DNA of 64,000 bases from Clostridiales bacterium (GCA_015056255.1 SVGP01000002.1:62001-126000), one strand, 5' to 3'; shown: positions 16,110 through 24,044, counted from the stretch's first letter. Numbers and translations: made by a program. Notes: a model not told the origin generated them from the sequence alone.

Positions 16110-17109
16110 CAAGCGCGAAGTAATTTTGAAAGTCAAAAATGTATCAAAGGTCTTTTCCTCCAAGGGTATCAACGTCCGCGCGGTTACAAACGTGAGCTTT
16201 GATGTAAAAAAGGGAGAAACCATCGGCATCGTGGGCGAATCCGGCTGCGGAAAGACGACGCTTGGCAGATGCATCGTGCGCGCAATCGAGGCGAGCCAAG
16301 GCGAGGTTTTATATAAGACGCTTGAAGGCAAGGAAGTCAATTTCCTGACCCTCGATAAAAAGCAGATGAAGCCCATCCGAAAGGAAATCCAGATGATTTT
16401 CCAGGACCCTTATTCGTCGCTCGACCCCAGAATGACGGTGCTGGATATTGTGGCAGAGCCGATCCGGGCAAACTATCCCAAAATGCCCAAGAAGGAAAGG
16501 GAAAAACTGGTCAAGGACATTGCGGAAAAGGTTGGCCTTAACACCACCTATCTCATGCGCTATCCGCACGCGTTCTCAGGCGGTCAGAGGCAGCGAATCG
16601 GCATTGCCCGCGCGCTCATTTTGAAGCCGCAGGTGATTGTTTGCGACGAGGCGGTTTCGGCTTTGGACGTATCCATTCAGGCGCAGATCATCAACCTTTT
16701 GAAGGATCTGCAGCGCGAAATGGATCTGACCTATATCTTCATCAGCCACGATCTATCCGTTGTTGAGCATATTTCGGACAAGGTCGGCGTGATGTATTTA
16801 GGCCGCATGGTGGAATTCGGCGAAACCGAAAAGCTGTTTTCAAGCCCCAAACACCCGTATACCGAAGCGCTTTTGTCCGCCGTGCCTGTGGCCGATCCGG
16901 ACGTGAAAATGGAGCGCATCCCCCTGCAGGGCGAAATCCCGAACCCTGCCAATCCCCCCAGCGGCTGCTATTTTCACACCCGCTGCCGCTACTGCACGAA
17001 AAAATGCACTGAGGTCGCCCCGGAGCTCACCGAGGTGGACGGCCGCATGGTCGCCTGCCACAGAGCCGAGGAACTTTCGCTTCGCGGGTTTGACTACAGC
17101 AAGATGTAA
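16102..17109 (+). CDS. ABC importer ATPase, DppF/OppF type
   Basis: A 335-residue ATPase: Walker A GESGCGKTTLGR, Q-loop MIFQDPYSSLDPRMTV, signature FSGGQRQRIGIARAL, Walker B VIVCDEAVSALDVS, H-loop FISHDLSV. The phrase DPYSSLDPRMTV is diagnostic for the OppF branch. The C-terminal oligopeptide-type region contains CYFHTRCRYCTKKC and a final CHRAEE. It starts eight bases before the end of the upstream ATPase with AAGGAGGGG as ribosome site, so the pair is coupled. Last gene of the importer operon; a weak hairpin follows. Confidence 0.92.
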   Translation: MIDKREVILKVKNVSKVFSSKGINVRAVTNVSFDVKKGETIGIVGESGCGKTTLGRCIVRAIEASQGEVLYKTLEGKEVNFLTLDKKQMKPIRKEIQMIFQDPYSSLDPRMTVLDIVAEPIRANYPKMPKKEREKLVKDIAEKVGLNTTYLMRYPHAFSGGQRQRIGIARALILKPQVIVCDEAVSALDVSIQAQIINLLKDLQREMDLTYIFISHDLSVVEHISDKVGVMYLGRMVEFGETEKLFSSPKHPYTEALLSAVPVADPDVKMERIPLQGEIPNPANPPSGCYFHTRCRYCTKKCTEVAPELTEVDGRMVACHRAEELSLRGFDYSKM

Positions 17110-17118
17110 ATCAGATAG

Positions 17119-17137
17119 GCGCGGTATACTTCCGCGC
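17119..17137 (+). terminator. Weak hairpin after the importer operon
   Basis: GCGCGG (17119-17124) pairs with CCGCGC (17132-17137), followed by ATTCTTTC. A short stem with a poor T run, so read-through into the TIM-barrel gene is likely. Confidence 0.4.
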
Positions 17138-17160
17138 ATTCTTTCGTTGGAGGAAAGAAC

Positions 17161-18090
17161 ATGCCCTTTTTAAAAAGCGATCTTGCGATTTCCACCATGT
17201 GGAACTACAGAAAAGCGAACAGCGGCAGAGAGTTGATTGAACAGCTTAAAGCGCTTGGCTTTTCGAGGGTGGAGCTGAATTATCAGGTGAGAAAAGAGTG
17301 GCTTTCTGATATCGAAAGCTGTGTTCAAAGCGGTGAAATCGTGATTACAAGCGTTCACAATGTGTTTCCTAAGGTGGACGATGAACGGTTTGGAACCGAC
17401 AGCGTGCTTTTGGGCTATGAGGATGAACATCTTCGCAAAAAGGCCGTGGAATACGCCTGCCGAAGCGTCGACTGGGCGGTTCGTTTTGGCGCAGGCGCGG
17501 TGGTGTTTCACCCGACGGAGGTCCCGCTTTCGCCTAAGGACTTTGATATACCGCTTAAAAACCTCATCAAGGCGCACAAAACAGAATCGGAGGAATACAA
17601 ACGTCTTCAAAAAGAAATGCTGAATCTAAGGAAAGCAGAGCCTTTTCTTCAAAGAACTCTTAAAAGCATCGGAGAAATTGCAGACTATGTGGTCAAAAAC
17701 GGTTTTCCCGTCAAGCTTGGCATGGAAAACCGCGCCATGTGTCATCAAGCGCCGATATATTCAGAGTTTGATCTCATTATGGAAGAATTTGAGGGCGGCC
17801 CAGTCGGCATATGGCTCGACACGGGACATGGCATCATGATGGAGGAAATGGGGCTTCAAAAGCTGCCGCTTTCCAAAATCGCCGAAAGAAACATCGTTGG
17901 CATGCATATTCACGATGCGATCGATGGCCTTGATCATTATGCGCCATGCTCGCTTGACGGAGACGTTTTAAGGCCGTTTAAAAAATACATCGATGTATGT
18001 CCGATCCGGGTATTGGAGCTTTCGGGAAGACTGTCTGCGCAGGAAATTATGGACGGAACGGATAAATTTGTAAATGAATACGGTGGATAA
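17161..18090 (+). CDS. Sugar phosphate isomerase/epimerase family TIM-barrel protein
   Basis: A 309-residue protein of the xylose-isomerase-like / AP endonuclease 2 TIM-barrel family. Visible family traits are the first strand region DLAISTMWNYR, SRVELNYQV, AVVFHPTEVPLS, the metal-ligand glutamate in KLGMENRAM, the aspartate and histidine in IWLDTGHG, the HIHDAIDG block and the terminal VLELSG. These put the metal-binding site in order, so the enzyme is probably active. Family members isomerise or epimerise sugars and sugar acids, or act on inositol derivatives. A TTGGAGGAAAG site precedes ATG 17161. Its position just after the importer suggests it processes the imported sugar; that is inference. 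Confidence 0.8.
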   Translation: MPFLKSDLAISTMWNYRKANSGRELIEQLKALGFSRVELNYQVRKEWLSDIESCVQSGEIVITSVHNVFPKVDDERFGTDSVLLGYEDEHLRKKAVEYACRSVDWAVRFGAGAVVFHPTEVPLSPKDFDIPLKNLIKAHKTESEEYKRLQKEMLNLRKAEPFLQRTLKSIGEIADYVVKNGFPVKLGMENRAMCHQAPIYSEFDLIMEEFEGGPVGIWLDTGHGIMMEEMGLQKLPLSKIAERNIVGMHIHDAIDGLDHYAPCSLDGDVLRPFKKYIDVCPIRVLELSGRLSAQEIMDGTDKFVNEYGG

Positions 18091-18091
18091 G

Positions 18092-18856
18092 ATGGACATT
18101 TATGCGTTGTTGGATAAGTTTGTTTTGCGGACGCAGGAAGCGTTTAAGAGTAATCTTACCGGCATATATCTGCATGGCTCCTTAGCGATGGGATGTTTTC
18201 ACGAGAGAAAAAGCGATGTTGACCTGATTGTCGTTGTAAACCGTCCACTTACCATGGATGAAAAGCGGGCGTATATTAAAGAAATCATCTCCATAAATAA
18301 AAAAGCGCCTGAAAAGGGCATTGAAATGAGCGTGGTTTTAAAGCGGGATATGAATCCGTTTTGCCATCCCGCGCCGTTTGAGATGCACTTTTCAAACGCG
18401 CATCTTGATAATTATATCAAACATCCCGATGAAACGCTTTTGCGCATGACCGGAACCGACAGGGATCTGGCAGCGCATGTGACGATTATCAATCACTATG
18501 GAAAAACGCTTTTCGGAGAAGACAAAAAAGACGTGTTTTCAAAGGTAAAAAACGAAGATTATCTCGACGCGCTTTTATACGACCTTGAAAATGCGCGGGA
18601 GGATATATTGGAAAATCCCATGTACGTCACGTTTTCCCTGTGCCGCGTGCTCGCGTACGTGCTTGAAGGAAAGGCGCTTTCCAAAAAGGAGGGCGGCGAG
18701 TGGGCGCTGAAGCATGTGGATGAAAAGCATCATGAGATCATAAAGAGCGCGCTGCACGCGTATGAAACGGACGAAGGGATGAAGGTATCAGGCGCGGACG
18801 CTCAGGTATTTACAGAGTATATGCTGACCTTTATCCATACGGCCATTGGACGATAA
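18092..18856 (+). CDS. AadA-like nucleotidyltransferase (aminoglycoside adenylyltransferase-like fold)
   Basis: A 254-residue protein with an N-terminal nucleotidyltransferase domain: GIYLHGSLAMGCFHERKSDV followed by DLIVVV, the GS...DxD motif that holds Mg-ATP, and a C-terminal helical domain with TFSLCRVLAYVLEGKALSKK, as in AadA/ANT(9)-type spectinomycin/streptomycin adenylyltransferases. Such chromosomal homologues are common in Clostridia and most are not proven resistance genes. Two starts are possible: 18074, inside the upstream gene, or 18092, one base after its stop. The latter is chosen since homologues begin right before the LLDKF-like helix and GGTGG precedes it. Resistance is unproven. 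Confidence 0.8.
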   Translation: MDIYALLDKFVLRTQEAFKSNLTGIYLHGSLAMGCFHERKSDVDLIVVVNRPLTMDEKRAYIKEIISINKKAPEKGIEMSVVLKRDMNPFCHPAPFEMHFSNAHLDNYIKHPDETLLRMTGTDRDLAAHVTIINHYGKTLFGEDKKDVFSKVKNEDYLDALLYDLENAREDILENPMYVTFSLCRVLAYVLEGKALSKKEGGEWALKHVDEKHHEIIKSALHAYETDEGMKVSGADAQVFTEYMLTFIHTAIGR

Positions 18857-18887
18857 TATGGCGAAAAACCGATATTTCTATACGCAC

Positions 18888-18917
18888 TTGACAGGATACA
18901 TATCCGTTTGTTAAAGT
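18888..18917 (+). promoter_or_regulatory. Promoter of the SRAP gene group with a palindrome in the spacer
   Basis: TTGACA (18888-18893), 18-base spacer and TAAAGT (18912-18917, 4 of 6). An inverted repeat GGATA-CA-TATCC (18894-18905) fills the spacer right after -35 and could be an operator. Confidence 0.5.
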
Positions 18918-18937
18918 AAATAGGGGAAGTGATATCC

Positions 18938-19534
18938 ATGTGCGGAAGATATTATATCGCCTCGGAGGATTCGAACGAGGAAATCAGAAAGCTGATCGAT
19001 GAGCTAAACCGGCGCGAGACCGAGGAAAAAGCCGCCTTCAAAACGGGCGAGGTGTTTCCGGGCGACAACGCGCTTGTGGTGTGCAACAATAAAAAGCTCA
19101 TCTCACGTCCCTATGTAATGAAATGGGGCTTTGCGGGCATGGACGGAAAGCTTCTGATCAACGCCCGAAGCGAAACGGCGAAGGGAAAAAGCATGTTCCG
19201 CGATCTGATCGGCTTTCGAAGAACGCTCATTCCTGCAAGCGGCTATTTCGAGTGGGAAAAGGAAGGGAAAACGAAGACGAAATACGCGCTTTCGACGGAG
19301 GAAAACATGCTCTTTCTTGCAGGGCTTTATCGCCCAAAGACGGACGGATCAGGGCATGAATTCGTGATTTTAACCAAGGACGCCGCGCCCGAAATTCAGT
19401 TTATTCATTCCCGCATGCCGGTTGCATTTTCATTTATGCAGATAGAGGCGTGGCTCAGCCCCGAGAGCAATTTTGATAAACTTATAAACGACAGCATTAC
19501 CACGATTCACTACCAAAAAGCGGAGGGCATCTAA
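18938..19534 (+). CDS. SRAP family protein (YedK/HMCES-like abasic-site shield)
   Basis: A 198-residue SOS response-associated peptidase-fold protein. The start is fixed at ATG 18938, because the catalytic cysteine must be residue 2 (MCGRYY), freed by removal of Met; a GTG nine bases upstream would bury it. Other active-site parts are LINARSET (Asn), ASGYFEWEK (Glu) and FIHSRMPV (His). Family members such as YedK form a thiazolidine crosslink with abasic sites in single-stranded DNA and so shield them. A TTGACA-containing promoter precedes it, but no clear LexA box is seen. The LarC2-like gene starts one base after the stop, so the two share a transcript. Confidence 0.92.
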   Translation: MCGRYYIASEDSNEEIRKLIDELNRRETEEKAAFKTGEVFPGDNALVVCNNKKLISRPYVMKWGFAGMDGKLLINARSETAKGKSMFRDLIGFRRTLIPASGYFEWEKEGKTKTKYALSTEENMLFLAGLYRPKTDGSGHEFVILTKDAAPEIQFIHSRMPVAFSFMQIEAWLSPESNFDKLINDSITTIHYQKAEGI

Positions 19535-19535
19535 T

Positions 19536-20006
19536 ATGGACACCTGTTATGGGACGCCGAACAGAAAAATTGTGCTTTTGACCTGCAATGTCGACGACAT
19601 GACGGGCGAGGAAATCGGCTTTGCGCGCGAAATCATGATGAAATCAGGCGCAATGGAGTTTTATACCATTCCTGTTCAGATGAAAAAAAGCAGGCCGGGC
19701 TTTGAAATCAGGGTGGTTTCAAAACCAGGTGATGCGGACAATATGGCAGCTCTTCTTTTAAAGCATACGTCAACCTTCGGCGTTCGCATGCAGGAATTGA
19801 GCGCCTATGCCCTTGAAAGACGAAGCCAAGTCATCCATACGCCCTTTGGCGACGTCAGACGCGTGATCGGGGAAGGGTATGGCGTTTTGAAGGAAAAACT
19901 TGAAAACGACGACGTTTGCGCATATGCCGAAAAGGCCGGCGTGGACAGAAAAACGGCTGAGAGACAGATTTATGCGCTATTGGAGGCTGAGAAGCAGGAA
20001 CGATAG
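19536..20006 (+). CDS. Stand-alone LarC C-terminal domain (LarC2-like, former DUF111)
   Basis: A 156-residue protein matching the C-terminal part of LarC, the CTP-dependent nickel insertase of the nickel-pincer nucleotide cofactor. Typical blocks are LLTCNVDDMTGEEIGFA, the LxxxGAMEFYTIPVQMKKSR segment, RPGFEIRVVSKP and TFGVRMQEL. In lactobacilli the full LarC arises by frameshifting between larC1 and larC2; here no larC1, larB or larE is near, and the upstream gene is SRAP. So it may be a separated domain used with a distant partner, or have its own role. ATG 19536 comes one base after the SRAP stop with GGAGGG just before. Confidence 0.82.
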   Translation: MDTCYGTPNRKIVLLTCNVDDMTGEEIGFAREIMMKSGAMEFYTIPVQMKKSRPGFEIRVVSKPGDADNMAALLLKHTSTFGVRMQELSAYALERRSQVIHTPFGDVRRVIGEGYGVLKEKLENDDVCAYAEKAGVDRKTAERQIYALLEAEKQER

Positions 20007-20018
20007 GGAGGCGAAAAG

Positions 20019-20717
20019 ATGAGCGAAAGAGATTTAAGCATGAAAATCATGAGGGACTGGATGAGCGGGCTTGAAAACGAAGAGGCGCTCAGAGGCAAGC
20101 TTGAATGGATGAACGCAAGCTCCATGCCGTTTCGCGAGCTCATGGCGTATTACCGCTGTGCGATGATGGAGGTTGAAACGAAATTCAACGTGCTCAATCA
20201 GGAATTTTCCGTTCAGTACGACCGAAATCCCATCGAAAGTATCAAAAGCCGAATCAAAGAACCGCCGAGCATATTAGATAAATTGATCAGAAACAAGCTG
20301 CCCTTGTCCATTGAATCGCTGGAGGAAAACCTGTCAGACGTTGCGGGTGTTCGCGTGATTTGCTCATTTATTGAGGATATTTACATGCTTGCGGGCTGCC
20401 TTTTGAAGCAGGACGATGTGACGCTCATTAAGTACAAGGATTATATCAAAAATCCAAAGGAGAACGGCTACAGAAGCCTTCATTTAATTGTGGAGGTTCC
20501 GATTTTCCTTGCCCATAAAAAGAAAATGATGAAAGTTGAAATTCAATTGCGAACCATCGCCATGGATTTCTGGGCGAGCCTTGAGCATAAGCTCAAATAC
20601 AAAAAGAACCGCCCGGACAGCGAGCGGCTCACGCAGGAACTGAAGGCCTGTGCCGATATGAGCGCGCAGCTGGACGAGCGGATGGAGCAAATCCGAAAAA
20701 GCGTAAACGAGGGTTAA
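20019..20717 (+). CDS. Small alarmone synthetase, GTP pyrophosphokinase family (RelQ/YjbM-like)
   Basis: A 232-residue protein consisting only of a RelA/SpoT-type synthetase domain, which moves pyrophosphate from ATP to GDP or GTP to make (p)ppGpp. Diagnostic blocks are SIKSRIKEPPSILDKL, NLSDVAGVRVICSFIEDIY, KDYIKNPKENGYRSLH and VEIQLRTIAMDFWASLEHK. No hydrolase, TGS or ACT domain is present, and the length fits the RelQ/SAS1 class (about 210-230). A GGAGG site lies seven bases before ATG 20019. The gene follows the LarC2-like gene by 12 bases and its stop overlaps that of the convergent metallo-hydrolase. Confidence 0.93.
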   Translation: MSERDLSMKIMRDWMSGLENEEALRGKLEWMNASSMPFRELMAYYRCAMMEVETKFNVLNQEFSVQYDRNPIESIKSRIKEPPSILDKLIRNKLPLSIESLEENLSDVAGVRVICSFIEDIYMLAGCLLKQDDVTLIKYKDYIKNPKENGYRSLHLIVEVPIFLAHKKKMMKVEIQLRTIAMDFWASLEHKLKYKKNRPDSERLTQELKACADMSAQLDERMEQIRKSVNEG

Positions 20718-21580
20718 TCGTCCCATTCCACCTTGGGATATTGGATCTGTGTCCAGTATTCGCCGTTGGTGGTATATTCGATCGTGCCGTGCGGGGTGTG
20801 GATGATGGGGTATTTCCATCCTTTTACAAACCGCACGGTTTCGTTTGTCTGTTTGTTGTCGCCGTTGGTCAGGACGCAGATTTCAGGATCCGCCGTCGTG
20901 ATCATTATTTTTTTTGGCGTGTAAAGGCCGTGGTGGGGGAGTTTGAAAATGTCGCACTTGAGATTTTCGCCCCAGTCCTCCGCCAGACGCGTGTGAACGG
21001 TTCGGTTGATATCGCCGGTCAAAACGGTTGAGCATTCGCCGAAGGACACATGCATGACCATGGAATTGGCGTTCATGTTATTGATCTCAAGATTCTGATA
21101 AAGCCTGATCTTGTTTCCGCCAAAGGAAAGATCGGTGTTTTCATCGTAGACAACGACGGGGATATTGTGTTTTTCGGCGGCGGAAATGGCGTTGATCATT
21201 TCCTGATTGACGTAGCGGGGAAAGCATACATAAAAAGCGCCGATTTCAATTTCGTCCATGAGCGATATAAACCCATTGATATGGTCGTCGTGCGGATGGG
21301 AATTGACGGCGTAGTCGATGCGCGTGATGCCGAGATCGCGAAGATACTGGGCGATATAGGGGCCGGATTCGAAGTGTCCCGCGTCCACAAGCATGGTTTC
21401 GCCGCCTGCGACAATCAAAGTCGCGTCCTGCGCACGTACCTGGAAAAAGTATACCTTCATGACTTCTTCATCGGGGGAAAACGGCTGCTCATCGCCGTAT
21501 ACAAGGGGCTTGATTTCACCTGCCAGCGCAGATGGAATCAGTATGAATAGAGCGATCAGCAGGGCAAAAAATTTCTTCAT
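20714..21580 (-). CDS. Secreted metallo-beta-lactamase-fold hydrolase (ComEC C-terminal domain-like)
   Basis: A 288-residue exported protein: signal peptide MKKFFALLIALFILIPSALA, then a metallo-beta-lactamase fold with the zinc motif SHPHDDH (the HxHxDH site), VLTGDIN (bridging Asp), and KLPHHGLYTPK (last His). The pattern VDAGHFESGPYIAQYLRDLG and GDIN...KLPHHG resembles the hydrolase domain of ComEC and its stand-alone secreted relatives, which may degrade nucleic acids. There are no membrane segments, so it is not a DNA-uptake channel. Its 3' end overlaps that of the alarmone synthetase by four bases on the opposite strand. Confidence 0.87.
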   Translation of the reverse strand: MKKFFALLIALFILIPSALAGEIKPLVYGDEQPFSPDEEVMKVYFFQVRAQDATLIVAGGETMLVDAGHFESGPYIAQYLRDLGITRIDYAVNSHPHDDHINGFISLMDEIEIGAFYVCFPRYVNQEMINAISAAEKHNIPVVVYDENTDLSFGGNKIRLYQNLEINNMNANSMVMHVSFGECSTVLTGDINRTVHTRLAEDWGENLKCDIFKLPHHGLYTPKKIMITTADPEICVLTNGDNKQTNETVRFVKGWKYPIIHTPHGTIEYTTNGEYWTQIQYPKVEWDD

Positions 21581-21602
21581 TCGTAAACATCCTTATTCCG
21601 AT

Positions 21603-22874
21603 TTATTCGCCGTCCAGCCACATCTTGCGGACCTTTTCAAATACTTCGTCGTCATATTCCACGTTGCCGTCGGGATGGCAGGGGAGAAGATCGTCTCCTG
21701 CAAGAGCGGGATTGGTGCAGATGTTGTCATGTCTCCACTTGTCGCGCTCTTCCTTGTTCCTGAGATTCGGAATCTCCATGGACTGATTGTTATTGAGCGC
21801 CGAACGATAGGCGAAAATGCCGACAAGGCCCATGTCGATTGCGTCGTACACGTCGATGGAGTAGTGATCGCCGTCCGGGCGGCCAAGGATTTTTTCAATA
21901 AAGAAATGCGTTGCATAGAAGTCCGCGCCGCCGTGGGTGGCATATTTGTGCGCAAGCTCGTTTTCGACAACCTTTCCGGGCACATAATGTTCCGTCGTTC
22001 CTTCGCACACCTTTTCGCCCTCTTTGTAAACCTGAATTTCCGCTTCCTGTCCTTCGGGGGTGTATGAGGGCATGAAACGCTGCGACTCCATGGAGCCCTT
22101 CATGCCGTAGACTTCATAGTTAATGGAGCCGGGCTCGCGCTTTAAGTGGCCGTGAACGCTTTTTACAATCGCGCCGTTTTCAAGCGTCACCATTTCAAGC
22201 CCTGCGCACTCGCCCTGCTTAAGACCAAGCGGGGGAACGGTGTAGTTTCGGTTGGTGACAAAGCCGGTTACTTTAACGGGACGCTTTCCGGTGATCGTCA
22301 TGATCGGGCCGAAGGAATGAGTGCAGTAATAGGTGGGATAGAGGCTGTTGCGCCAATGATCGCGCTCGCCATAGGTGATCGACGGCCAGATGCTGGCGCA
22401 GTCGTGAATGTATTCGCCCTCAGCATACATGACTTCGCCGATTTCGCCCTTTTCGTAGCGGCGGCGCATTTCAAAGGTGTGATCCATATAGCAGTAATTC
22501 TCAGCGTAGGCATATACCTTTCCGCTTTCTTCCACCGCTTCGATCAGCTCGACCGCCTGCGCAAGCGTTTCGCAGGGCAGAACCTCAGAAAGTACATGCC
22601 TGCCTGACTTCAAAAGCCGGATGGCGAAGGGAGCATGCTCGTTTGCATAGTTGGCCAGCACAACCGCGTCCATATCATGCTTGAAAAATTCGTCAAAGGA
22701 CTCATAAAGCGCAATAGAAAGCCCGTTTTCCTTCGCTGCTGTACCTGCCTTTTCAAGCGCAGGCACATATTTGTCGCAAACGGCAACCAGCTCGGCATCC
22801 GGATGGTTCAAAAGAACGTTGATCATGGTCATTCCGCGATAAGCGCCGAAAACACCAATCTTTAATTTGCCCAT
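21603..22874 (-). CDS. Gfo/Idh/MocA family NAD(P)-dependent oxidoreductase
   Basis: A 423-residue dehydrogenase. The N-terminal Rossmann domain starts KIGVFGAYRGMTMINVL, with a loosened GxGxxG loop, followed by AELVAVCDKY and the family motif SEVLPCETLAQAVELIEA, equal to the EKP-type region but with C in place of K-P. The C-terminal alpha/beta domain holds EGEYIHDC and HSFGPIMTITG. The missing lysine of the EKP motif is notable, since that lysine is usually part of the active site. The SEV..C form is seen in some sugar-derivative oxidoreductases of this family. AAGGAGAG lies before ATG 22874. Monocistronic; substrate unknown, probably a sugar or cyclitol. Confidence 0.87.
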   Translation of the reverse strand: MGKLKIGVFGAYRGMTMINVLLNHPDAELVAVCDKYVPALEKAGTAAKENGLSIALYESFDEFFKHDMDAVVLANYANEHAPFAIRLLKSGRHVLSEVLPCETLAQAVELIEAVEESGKVYAYAENYCYMDHTFEMRRRYEKGEIGEVMYAEGEYIHDCASIWPSITYGERDHWRNSLYPTYYCTHSFGPIMTITGKRPVKVTGFVTNRNYTVPPLGLKQGECAGLEMVTLENGAIVKSVHGHLKREPGSINYEVYGMKGSMESQRFMPSYTPEGQEAEIQVYKEGEKVCEGTTEHYVPGKVVENELAHKYATHGGADFYATHFFIEKILGRPDGDHYSIDVYDAIDMGLVGIFAYRSALNNNQSMEIPNLRNKEERDKWRHDNICTNPALAGDDLLPCHPDGNVEYDDEVFEKVRKMWLDGE

Positions 22875-22911
22875 ATGTTTCTCTCCTTAATAAGCGGATT
22901 TTCATAAGTAC

Positions 22912-22941
22912 AATATACCAAAAATGTTTATCGTTTGTCAA
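22912..22941 (-). promoter_or_regulatory. Promoter of the Gfo/Idh/MocA gene
   Basis: On the minus strand TTGACA (22941-22936), 18-base spacer, TATATT (22917-22912). Confidence 0.7.
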
Positions 22942-23031
22942 TTGAGAAATGTTGCCGTTTGCGCTTAAATTATGCGCAGGAAATGGTAAAATTAAAGAGA
23001 CGATTTTCTTTTGCGAATTCGGGAAAACTGC

Positions 23032-23060
23032 TTGCGAAAGCGTAAGCGCAACTGTATAAT
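23032..23060 (+). promoter_or_regulatory. Promoter of the PfkB-family kinase gene with overlapping inverted repeat
   Basis: TTGCGA (23032-23037), 17-base spacer, TATAAT (23055-23060). The imperfect palindrome GCTTGCG-AAAG-CGTAAGC (23030-23047) covers the -35 and part of the spacer. Confidence 0.65.
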
Positions 23061-23086
23061 AGAGGGGTCAAAAAGGAGTGATACGC

Positions 23087-24028
23087 TTGATTTATACCGT
23101 AACCCTGAATCCAGCGCGGGACAGAACGGTGGTTATTCCGGATTTTGCGGCTGGAAAAGTCAATCGCATCAAAAGTTTCAGGGATGATCCCGGGGGAAAA
23201 GGCATCAATGTTTCAAAGGTTGTAAAAAGCCTTGGCGGAAGCACGGTGGCCATGGGGATACTTGGCGGAAGCACTGGGGAATATATCAAAAAATCATTGG
23301 ATTTCATGGGAATTGACAATGATTTTGTGTATGTCGATCATGATACGCGCACGAACATCAAGGTGTTTGACGATGTCAACCACGTGACCACAGACATCAA
23401 TGAAGCGGGCGAGCCGGTGAGTGAAAAAACACTTGGTGATGTGCTTGGACGGATTCTTGAGAAGGCGAAAAAGGGCGATATCGTTGTTTTTGCCGGGAAA
23501 ATACCCACGGGCGCGCCTTCGGATTTATTGTATTCATGGATTTCCGCGCTTAAGGAAAACGGCGTTTTAACCGTTTTAGACGCAGACAGCAAAACGCTTA
23601 AAGAGGGTGTGAAGGCGGCGCCTTTTATGATCAAGCCAAACGAGATTGAGCTTGGGGAGCTTCTTGATGAAAAGCTTGATTCGCTCGAAAAGATTTATGC
23701 GGGCGCAAAACGCGTGATTCAGGAAAACGGCGTTTCGTTTGTTGCGGTTTCTATGGGCGCGGACGGCGCTATGTTTGTGACGGAAACAAATGCATACCGC
23801 GCGAAAGGATTAAAGATCGAGGCCAAGAGTACGGTCGGCGCGGGCGACGCGATGGCGGCGGCCTTGGCGTACGGCTTTGACAGCGGTATGGACGAAATGG
23901 ACGCGTGCAGGCTGTCGATCGCGACAAGCGCGGCGGCAGTGATGCAGGAGGGCACGCAGAGCGCGGACAGAAAAACGGTGGACGCGCTTTATGAAAAGGT
24001 TGAAATTTTTGAGTATCAGATGAAATAA
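23087..24028 (+). CDS. 1-phosphofructokinase / hexose kinase of the PfkB family
   Basis: A 313-residue ribokinase-fold sugar kinase. It starts IYTVTLNPARDRTVVIPDF, as in FruK/LacC; PGGKGINVSK is the substrate loop and TVGAGDAMAA carries the anion hole and catalytic aspartate (GAGD). FruK makes fructose-1,6-bisphosphate from fructose-1-phosphate, LacC acts on tagatose-6-phosphate; the sequence alone does not decide. No PTS gene is nearby. The start is taken as TTG 23087, eight bases after AGGAG, giving the family's usual N-terminus M-I-Y-T; the GTG at 23078 lies within the ribosome site itself. It is followed after 16 bases by a glycerophosphodiesterase gene. Confidence 0.87.
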   Translation: MIYTVTLNPARDRTVVIPDFAAGKVNRIKSFRDDPGGKGINVSKVVKSLGGSTVAMGILGGSTGEYIKKSLDFMGIDNDFVYVDHDTRTNIKVFDDVNHVTTDINEAGEPVSEKTLGDVLGRILEKAKKGDIVVFAGKIPTGAPSDLLYSWISALKENGVLTVLDADSKTLKEGVKAAPFMIKPNEIELGELLDEKLDSLEKIYAGAKRVIQENGVSFVAVSMGADGAMFVTETNAYRAKGLKIEAKSTVGAGDAMAAALAYGFDSGMDEMDACRLSIATSAAAVMQEGTQSADRKTVDALYEKVEIFEYQMK

Positions 24029-24044
24029 AAAGGAGAGATTTTCG

